From Flavobacterium johnsoniae (GTDB lineage Bacteria > Bacteroidota > Bacteroidia > Flavobacteriales > Flavobacteriaceae), in contig NZ_MLFK01000005.1 of NCBI RefSeq assembly GCF_001879205.1, positions 806,001 through 870,000 on the forward strand: 64,000 nt of DNA. The letters are read 5' to 3'. The position numbers were made by a program, and so were the translations under genes. Under the pieces are notes generated by a model. It saw nothing but the letters and a program-made list of their open reading frames with translations, was not told where the DNA came from and made no database searches. Below are positions 59,723 to 64,000 of the stretch, in pieces. Numbering within the stretch: position 1 is the first letter of the stretch; every line of letters starts with the position of its first letter.

Positions 59723-59789
59723 TATTTTTGAAAGTTTAACCGTTTATTTCTTTAATCGGTTAGGCGAATAAACGATTAAAGAAATAAAC
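59723..59789 (+). promoter_or_regulatory. HIT gene promoter candidate and start-proximal hairpin
   Basis: TATTTTTG (59723-59730) matches the -7 box and would start RNA near 59737. A perfect 17-bp inverted repeat (59742-59758 with 59773-59789) then occupies the whole leader and ends one base before the ATG at 59791. Such a structure could block ribosome access. Confidence 0.5.
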
Positions 59790-59790
59790 C

Positions 59791-60177
59791 ATGTCTATAT
59801 TCACTAAAATAGTAAACGGAGAAATTCCAGCCTATAAAGTTGCCGAAGACGATAACTATTTGGCTTTTCTGGATGTAAATCCAAATGCTAAAGGACACAC
59901 GCTTTGTATTCCAAAAAAAGAAATCGACAAGATTTTTGATATGGACGAAGAATCGTATTTAGGATTAATGAAGTTCTCCAAAAAAGTTGCAGCTGCGTTA
60001 GAAAAAACAGTTCCTTGTAAAAGAGTAGGAATGGCAGTTGTAGGTTTAGAAGTGCCTCATGCGCATGTGCATTTGATTCCGTTAAATGAAATGGACGAAA
60101 TGCGTTTTCATAATAAAGTATCACTTTCTAAAGAAGAATTTGAGACTTTAGCAAAAGATATTAACGCAAATCTTTAA
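59791..60177 (+). CDS. HIT family protein (HINT-like nucleotide hydrolase)
   Basis: A 128-residue histidine-triad protein. The triad HAHVHLIPL (about residues 90-98) supplies the nucleophilic His. FLDVNPNAKGHTLCIPKKEI is the nucleotide-binding strand. Members hydrolyse adenosine phosphoramidates and related nucleotides. The substrate in this organism is unknown. It is bounded downstream by a bidirectional terminator. Confidence 0.92.
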   Translation: MSIFTKIVNGEIPAYKVAEDDNYLAFLDVNPNAKGHTLCIPKKEIDKIFDMDEESYLGLMKFSKKVAAALEKTVPCKRVGMAVVGLEVPHAHVHLIPLNEMDEMRFHNKVSLSKEEFETLAKDINANL

Positions 60178-60183
60178 TCATAC

Positions 60184-60210
60184 TTTCAGACTGAGCGAAG
60201 TCAAAGTCAT
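60184..60210. repeat. Short REP-like element (GACTGAGCGAAGTCAAAGTC type)
   Basis: TTTCAGACTGAGCGAAGTCAAAGTC resembles a short intergenic repeat common in Bacteroidota genomes. It is a single copy in this window and lies between the HIT gene and its terminator. Confidence 0.4.
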
Positions 60211-60250
60211 AAAAAAAACACCAATTCAGGATATGAGTTGGTGTTTTTTT
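60211..60250. terminator. Bidirectional terminator between the HIT and histidine kinase genes
   Basis: Arms 60213-60224 and 60238-60249 (AAAAAACACCAA with TTGGTGTTTTTT) form a 12-bp stem with A- and T-runs. Confidence 0.85.
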
Positions 60251-60262
60251 ATATTGTATAAT

Positions 60263-61417
60263 TTAAGCAGGATCAATTGTTTTATAACTAATTTGAAAAG
60301 TTGTCCCTTTTCCAATTTCAGAATGTAAAACCTTAATGTTTCCATTGTGATATTCTTCAACGATCCTCTTGGTCAAAGAAAGTCCCAGTCCCCAGCCGCG
60401 TTTTTTAGTGGTAAATCCGGGTTCAAAAATAGTTTTGTATTGTTTTTTTGAAATACCACTTCCAGAGTCCTTCACATTTATTTTTACATGATGAAGATCT
60501 TGTTCAATTTGAAGTTCTAAATTTCCCTTTCCTCTCATAGCGTCTATGGCATTTTTGACCAAATTTTCAATCGTCCAGCTGTGAAGAGTTGGGTTAATCA
60601 TAGCAAAAATAGGTTTATCCGGAGCGAGATATTCAAAGGTAACTTGTTTAGAAAAACGAGATTGTAAGTACTCGTAAGTATTTAAAGTCTCCTCAACAAT
60701 GTTATGCGGTTCTAAAACAGGAACAGAACCAATTTTAGAAAAACGATCTGTAATGGTCTGTAAACGCTCGACGTCTTTTTCAATTTCGGATGTTATCGAC
60801 TGATCGATTTCTTCGGTTTTTAAAATTTCCACCCATCCAATTAGTGAAGACAAAGGCGTGCCAATTTGATGTGCTGTTTCTTTTGCCATTCCGGCCCATA
60901 ATTTATTTTGTGTCGCCATTTTTGTGCTTTTGTAAAAATTATAAATCAAAGCAACACACAAAAAAATGATAAGTAATAAGGCTACGGGATAGTATTTAAG
61001 CTTGTTAAGTAAAGCAGAATTGCCATAATACAATGTTTGATATTTGCCTGGAGCATATTCAAAAGTTATGGGTTCGTTTTCATTCTTCAGCTTATTTAAA
61101 AAGTTTTTTCGTTTTTTCTTGTCATTAAGAATTTCATCAGGAACATTCTTGGCACTAACCACTTTGTCATAAAGCAGTAATACAACCGGAATTGAAGTAT
61201 TGTTACTGAAAATTTGAAGAGGAAGTTCTACATCAGTATTTTCATCGGCATTCACTATTGTAATTTGTGCATTCACAAAAAGTTTCATTTTTAAACGTTC
61301 CTCATTCTTGAATATTTGGAAAAATGTATAAGTGTTCCAGAGAATCAGTGAAATGATTAAAAAGGAAATGAAAATTATAACCCAACGAGTTGTATTTCTA
61401 CTTTCAGAAAAGCGCAT
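60263..61417 (-). CDS. Membrane-bound sensor histidine kinase, orphan
   Basis: A 384-residue sensor kinase. Two membrane helices (about 12-35 and 141-161) enclose an extracytoplasmic region of about 105 residues. There is no HAMP domain. The H-box has His183 in KETAHQIGTPLSSLIGWVEIL. The N-box is ENLVKNAIDAM (about 284-294), G1 is KDSGSGI (about 316-322), the F-box FEPGFTTK and G2 GWGLGLSLTK. No response regulator lies beside it, so its partner is encoded elsewhere. The signal is unknown. Confidence 0.92.
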   Translation of the reverse strand: MRFSESRNTTRWVIIFISFLIISLILWNTYTFFQIFKNEERLKMKLFVNAQITIVNADENTDVELPLQIFSNNTSIPVVLLLYDKVVSAKNVPDEILNDKKKRKNFLNKLKNENEPITFEYAPGKYQTLYYGNSALLNKLKYYPVALLLIIFLCVALIYNFYKSTKMATQNKLWAGMAKETAHQIGTPLSSLIGWVEILKTEEIDQSITSEIEKDVERLQTITDRFSKIGSVPVLEPHNIVEETLNTYEYLQSRFSKQVTFEYLAPDKPIFAMINPTLHSWTIENLVKNAIDAMRGKGNLELQIEQDLHHVKINVKDSGSGISKKQYKTIFEPGFTTKKRGWGLGLSLTKRIVEEYHNGNIKVLHSEIGKGTTFQISYKTIDPA

Positions 61418-61514
61418 AAACTAAATTTTGAGGTATAAATATAACGAAATAAACACATTTTATATTTTGCGGGGCCTTAAAAGATTTTTGTTTTTATATT
61501 CGAAAACTATTTCC

Positions 61515-61541
61515 TTGAATTGAACGATTTCTATACTTTTG
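61515..61541 (+). promoter_or_regulatory. Candidate promoter of the flavin reductase gene
   Basis: TACTTTTG (61534-61541) matches the -7 box, with TTG at 61515-61517 and a 16-nt spacer, one base below the usual range. Confidence 0.45.
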
Positions 61542-61579
61542 TATGATCGAAAATGAGTTTCGGTTAAACCAGAAAAATT

Positions 61580-62455
61580 ATGATTAGCATCAATCCAAAA
61601 GAAATACCTACGGCACAGCTGCAGGGTTATTTACAAAGTGCTGTTGGACCGAGACCAATTGCTTTTGCAAGTACAATCAGCGAAAAAGGAATTCCTAATT
61701 TGTCGCCTTTTAGTTTCTTTAATGTGTTTAGTGCCAATCCGCCAATTTTAGTTTTTTCACCTTCGCGACGTGTAAGGGACAATACCGTAAAACATACCTT
61801 AATTAATGCCGAAGCAACACGAGAAGTTGTAATAAATGTTGTAAATTACGATATCGTACAACAAACGTCATTAGCAAGTACAGAATACGGAGATGGTGTA
61901 AACGAATTTATAAAAGCCGGTTTAACGCAAATACCCTCAGATTTGGTAAAACCTTATCGCGTAAAAGAATCTCCAGTTCAGTTTGAATGCAAGATTACGC
62001 AGATTATTCCGTTAGGAACAGAAGGAGGGGCGGGGAATCTGATTTTGTGTGAAGTAGTAAAAATTCACATTCACGAATCGATTTTAGATGAAAGCGGAGC
62101 GATAGATCAGCATAAAATAGATTTGATTTCAAGACTGGGGGCAAATTGGTATTCAAGATCGAATCAAGGACTTTTTGAAGTGCAAAAACCATTGACAACT
62201 TTAGGAGTTGGGGTAGATGTAATTCCTAATTATATCAGGGAAAGTCCTGTGTTTAACGGTAATGACCTCGGAAAATTAGGCAACATTGAAGCCTTGCCTA
62301 CAAAGGAAGAAGTTAGTATATTTGTGAAAGAAAATTTTTCTGTGAAAGGAGTTTTAAGCTCAGATGATCAGGAAAAAATCCACTTAGAAGCAAAAAAATA
62401 TCTCAATAAAGAGGATATTTCGTCAGCCTGGAAAGTGCTTTTAGCTAAAAAATAA
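61580..62455 (+). CDS. Flavin reductase family protein (FMN-binding split barrel)
   Basis: A 291-residue protein with the flavoredoxin-type FMN-binding split barrel over the first 190 residues: VGPRPIAFASTISEKGIPNLSPFSFFNVFSANPPILVFSPS. The last 100 residues form an additional region (GLFEVQKPLTTLGVGVDVIPNYIRESPVFNGNDLGKLGN and a helical tail) typical of the longer flavobacterial version. It probably transfers electrons from NAD(P)H to FMN, but its partner is unknown. It precedes the DUF3127 gene by 31 bp. Confidence 0.87.
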   Translation: MISINPKEIPTAQLQGYLQSAVGPRPIAFASTISEKGIPNLSPFSFFNVFSANPPILVFSPSRRVRDNTVKHTLINAEATREVVINVVNYDIVQQTSLASTEYGDGVNEFIKAGLTQIPSDLVKPYRVKESPVQFECKITQIIPLGTEGGAGNLILCEVVKIHIHESILDESGAIDQHKIDLISRLGANWYSRSNQGLFEVQKPLTTLGVGVDVIPNYIRESPVFNGNDLGKLGNIEALPTKEEVSIFVKENFSVKGVLSSDDQEKIHLEAKKYLNKEDISSAWKVLLAKK

Positions 62456-62486
62456 GAAAAGAAACAATAATTAATTATAGACGAAG

Positions 62487-62858
62487 ATGGAAGTTATAGG
62501 AAAAGTAAAAGTGGTTAATCCTGAGCAGCAAGTTAGTGCTTCATTCAAAAAAAGAGAGTTAGTAGTTACTACAGATGAGCAGTATCCACAGCACATTTTA
62601 ATCGAATTTACACAAGATAAATGCGATTTATTAAGCAGCTATAAACAAGGAGAGGCAGTAAAAGTTTCTATCAATTTAAGAGGAAGAGAATGGGTTAATC
62701 CACAAGGAGAAACTAGATATTTCAATAGTATTCAAGGTTGGAGAATCGAAAGAATGGCACCAGAAGGTCCTGCGCAAACTCCTTCAGTTCCTGCAGCAGA
62801 AGCTTTTGCTCCAGCAACAAATGTAAGCGAAGACGAACCAGACGATTTACCGTTCTAA
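62487..62858 (+). CDS. DUF3127 protein with SSB-like acidic C-terminus
   Basis: A 123-residue protein of the DUF3127 family. Residues 1-95 are beta-rich and look like an OB-fold (MEVIGKVKVVNPEQQVS .. KRELVVTTDEQYPQHILIEFTQDK .. VKVSINLRGREWVNPQGETRYFNSIQGWRIERM). A Pro/Ala-rich linker then leads to EDEPDDLPF, which closely matches the DDxPF-type tail of single-stranded DNA-binding proteins. The fold resemblance is inference; the family has no established function that I know. It ends at an intrinsic terminator. Confidence 0.85.
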   Translation: MEVIGKVKVVNPEQQVSASFKKRELVVTTDEQYPQHILIEFTQDKCDLLSSYKQGEAVKVSINLRGREWVNPQGETRYFNSIQGWRIERMAPEGPAQTPSVPAAEAFAPATNVSEDEPDDLPF

Positions 62859-62880
62859 GAGTTTAAAATTCAAATTAATA

Positions 62881-62926
62881 AATTCCAAATTCCAATTCAT
62901 TTACCTGAATTTGGAATTTGGAATTT
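62881..62926 (+). terminator. Terminator after the DUF3127 gene
   Basis: Arms AATTCCAAATTCCAATTCA (62881-62899) and TGAATTTGGAATTTGGAATT (62906-62925) form a nearly perfect 19-bp stem, then TTGTTTTT. The stem resembles the gldJ terminator. Confidence 0.75.
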
Positions 62927-62957
62927 TGTTTTTACTCTCAGTTTATGTTATTTACAT

Positions 62958-63071
62958 GAATGACAACACCTAATTTTGTCATTTCGACGAAGCAGAAATC
63001 TAAACGAGAAGCTCAACAATGATTGAACTTTAGTTGTGGAATTTGAAATTTCAACATTGAAATTTCAAATT
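62958..63071. repeat. REP-like element plus 32-bp palindrome upstream of aat
   Basis: TTGTCATTTCGACGAAGCAGAAATCT followed by AACAATGATTGAACTT belongs to the same type as the element at 50842. Next to it, 63040-63054 and 63057-63071 are exact inverted repeats of 15 bp with a 2-bp centre. The remainder of the 242-bp gap before aat shows no ORF. Confidence 0.5.
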
Positions 63072-63100
63072 ATATTGGCATTTAAAATTGATTATTAAAC

Positions 63101-63739
63101 ATGTATTATTTACTCGAAGATTTATATTTCCCGCCAGTTTCAGAAGCTGATGAAGAAGGCATTCTGGCAATTGGAGGCGATTTAAACCCGGAAAGATTAA
63201 AGCTGGCTTACAAAAGCGGTATTTTTCCCTGGTTTAATGAAGGCGAACCTATACTTTGGTGGGCGCCGGATCCTCGAATGGTTTTGTTTTTAGATGAGCT
63301 AATTGTGTCTAAAAGCATGCGTAATATTTTGAATCGAAACCAGTTTACGGTTACTTTTAATACCGCTTTTAAAGAGGTAATTTTAAATTGTCAGCAGATA
63401 AAACGAGACGGTCAGAATGGTACCTGGATTTCTGACCAAATGATCGAAGCCTATTGTGTATTAAATGCAGAAGGAATTGCAAAATCTGTTGAGGTTTGGC
63501 AGGATGAGGTTTTAGTAGGAGGTTTATACGGAATAGATTTAGGACATGTTTTTTGTGGTGAAAGTATGTTTTCTAAAGTCTCTAATGCCTCAAAAACTGC
63601 TTTTATATCTTTAGTGAATTATTTAAAAAAAGAAAATTACAAATTATTAGATTGTCAGGTTTATAATTCGCATTTGGAGAGTTTGGGATGCCGCGAAATT
63701 GACCGTGATGAATTTATGTCTATTTTAAAAAGTAAATAA
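63101..63739 (+). CDS. aat: Leucyl/phenylalanyl-tRNA--protein transferase
   Basis: A 212-residue enzyme that adds Leu or Phe to proteins with N-terminal Lys or Arg, marking them for ClpS-ClpAP. The family motifs are clear: EDLYFPPVSEADEEGILAIGGDL, the substrate pocket GIFPWFNEGEPILWWAPDPRMVLF, VGGLYGIDLGHVFCGESMFS and LDCQVYNSHLESLGCREI. Length is standard. Its stop codon is 1 bp before the MOSC gene start, so both may be cotranscribed. Confidence 0.95.
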   Translation: MYYLLEDLYFPPVSEADEEGILAIGGDLNPERLKLAYKSGIFPWFNEGEPILWWAPDPRMVLFLDELIVSKSMRNILNRNQFTVTFNTAFKEVILNCQQIKRDGQNGTWISDQMIEAYCVLNAEGIAKSVEVWQDEVLVGGLYGIDLGHVFCGESMFSKVSNASKTAFISLVNYLKKENYKLLDCQVYNSHLESLGCREIDRDEFMSILKSK

Positions 63740-63740
63740 A

Positions 63741-64000
63741 ATGAGCGCAGTGCATGTTGTAAAGGAAATCTATATTTATCCAATAAAAAGTCTGGCTGGT
63801 ATAAGCTGTAATTCTGCATTTGCTCAGGAAATGGGATTTGAAAATGACAGAAGATGGATGTTGGTTGATGCTGAAAACCAAATGATCACACAAAGGGAAC
63901 ATCGAATTATGAGTCAGTTTTACCCGCAAATTTCAGATGGAAAAATCAGTATAACTTTTAAGGATAAAAAACATGAATTTTCTATTAATGAGCATTTAGA
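63741..64000 (+). CDS. MOSC-domain protein, N-terminal part (cut by window end)
   Basis: An ATG one base after the aat stop codon opens a frame that continues to the end of the window (86 full codons). It begins MSAVHVVKEIYIYPIKSLAGISC and contains EMGFENDRRWMLVDAENQMITQREH, the MOSC N-terminal beta-barrel signature with the conserved DRRWMLVD and TQR. MOSC proteins handle molybdenum cofactor or transfer sulfur. The C-terminal catalytic domain lies outside the window. Confidence 0.85.
   Translation, partial: MSAVHVVKEIYIYPIKSLAGISCNSAFAQEMGFENDRRWMLVDAENQMITQREHRIMSQFYPQISDGKISITFKDKKHEFSINEHL

Overview
The window is a contiguous piece of a Flavobacterium-like chromosome (phylum Bacteroidota, close in gene content to F. 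johnsoniae). The evidence is low-GC DNA, an adjacent gliding-motility/type IX secretion block (porV, porU, gldJ), a SusC/SusD polysaccharide-utilisation locus (PUL), many lipoproteins with short signal peptides, almost no Shine-Dalgarno signals, and many TAnnTTTG boxes at the -7 position characteristic of this phylum. No rRNA, tRNA, CRISPR, insertion sequence or prophage was seen.

Layout. 1-9.7 kb: start of an unidentified gene, an AsmA-like envelope protein, MiaE tRNA hydroxylase, a lone glycosyltransferase, an M1 aminopeptidase lipoprotein, and pyruvate dehydrogenase E2 and E1-alpha. 9.8-18.8 kb: cytidine deaminase, PorV, PorU, GldJ and MurF. 18.8-38.0 kb: a PUL. A divergent, kinase-less propeller/Y_Y_Y/LuxR regulator faces SusC-SusD, four GH30 enzymes, a GH5 with a carbohydrate-binding domain, a secreted endonuclease/exonuclease/phosphatase-fold protein and a GH3 beta-glucosidase. 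The enzyme set points to a beta-glucan, most likely beta-1,6-linked or 1,6-branched (inference). 38.0-41.9 kb: a transglutaminase-like DUF3857 protein, a small orphan, a Nudix-fold regulator with a degenerate Nudix box, and an MmcQ/YjbR protein. 41.9-44.5 kb: a minus-strand DNA-alkylation-repair operon (AraC-Ogt, 2OG-Fe(II) oxygenase, stand-alone Ada-type metal-binding protein, AlkB) in which the Ada protein is split. 44.6-48.3 kb: GNAT, SMR efflux pump, small zinc-ribbon protein, a structured intergenic repeat, and a patatin/beta-barrel protein. 48.6-52.3 kb: AhcY, a phosphopantetheinyl transferase, then a truncated haemoglobin with a small membrane protein, next to a Crp/Fnr regulator and an FNR-like palindrome. 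52.3-56.2 kb: GGGP-synthase-like enzyme, PnuC, a nicotinamide-riboside-kinase/DUF4301 fusion, and ArfB. 56.2-59.1 kb: a TPP riboswitch controlling a TonB-dependent receptor, then a Rieske-like lipoprotein lacking the Rieske histidines. 59.2-64 kb: GreA, HIT protein, histidine kinase, flavin reductase, DUF3127 protein, Aat, and the start of a MOSC protein.

The most distinctive parts are the PUL with its own one-component regulator and a 33-bp-spaced repeat before susC; the split alkylation-repair operon; the NR kinase-DUF4301 fusion; the Fnr-box/haemoglobin module; and a series of short structured repeats in the intergenic gaps, one of which appears to have become coding sequence at the start of the TPP-controlled receptor gene.
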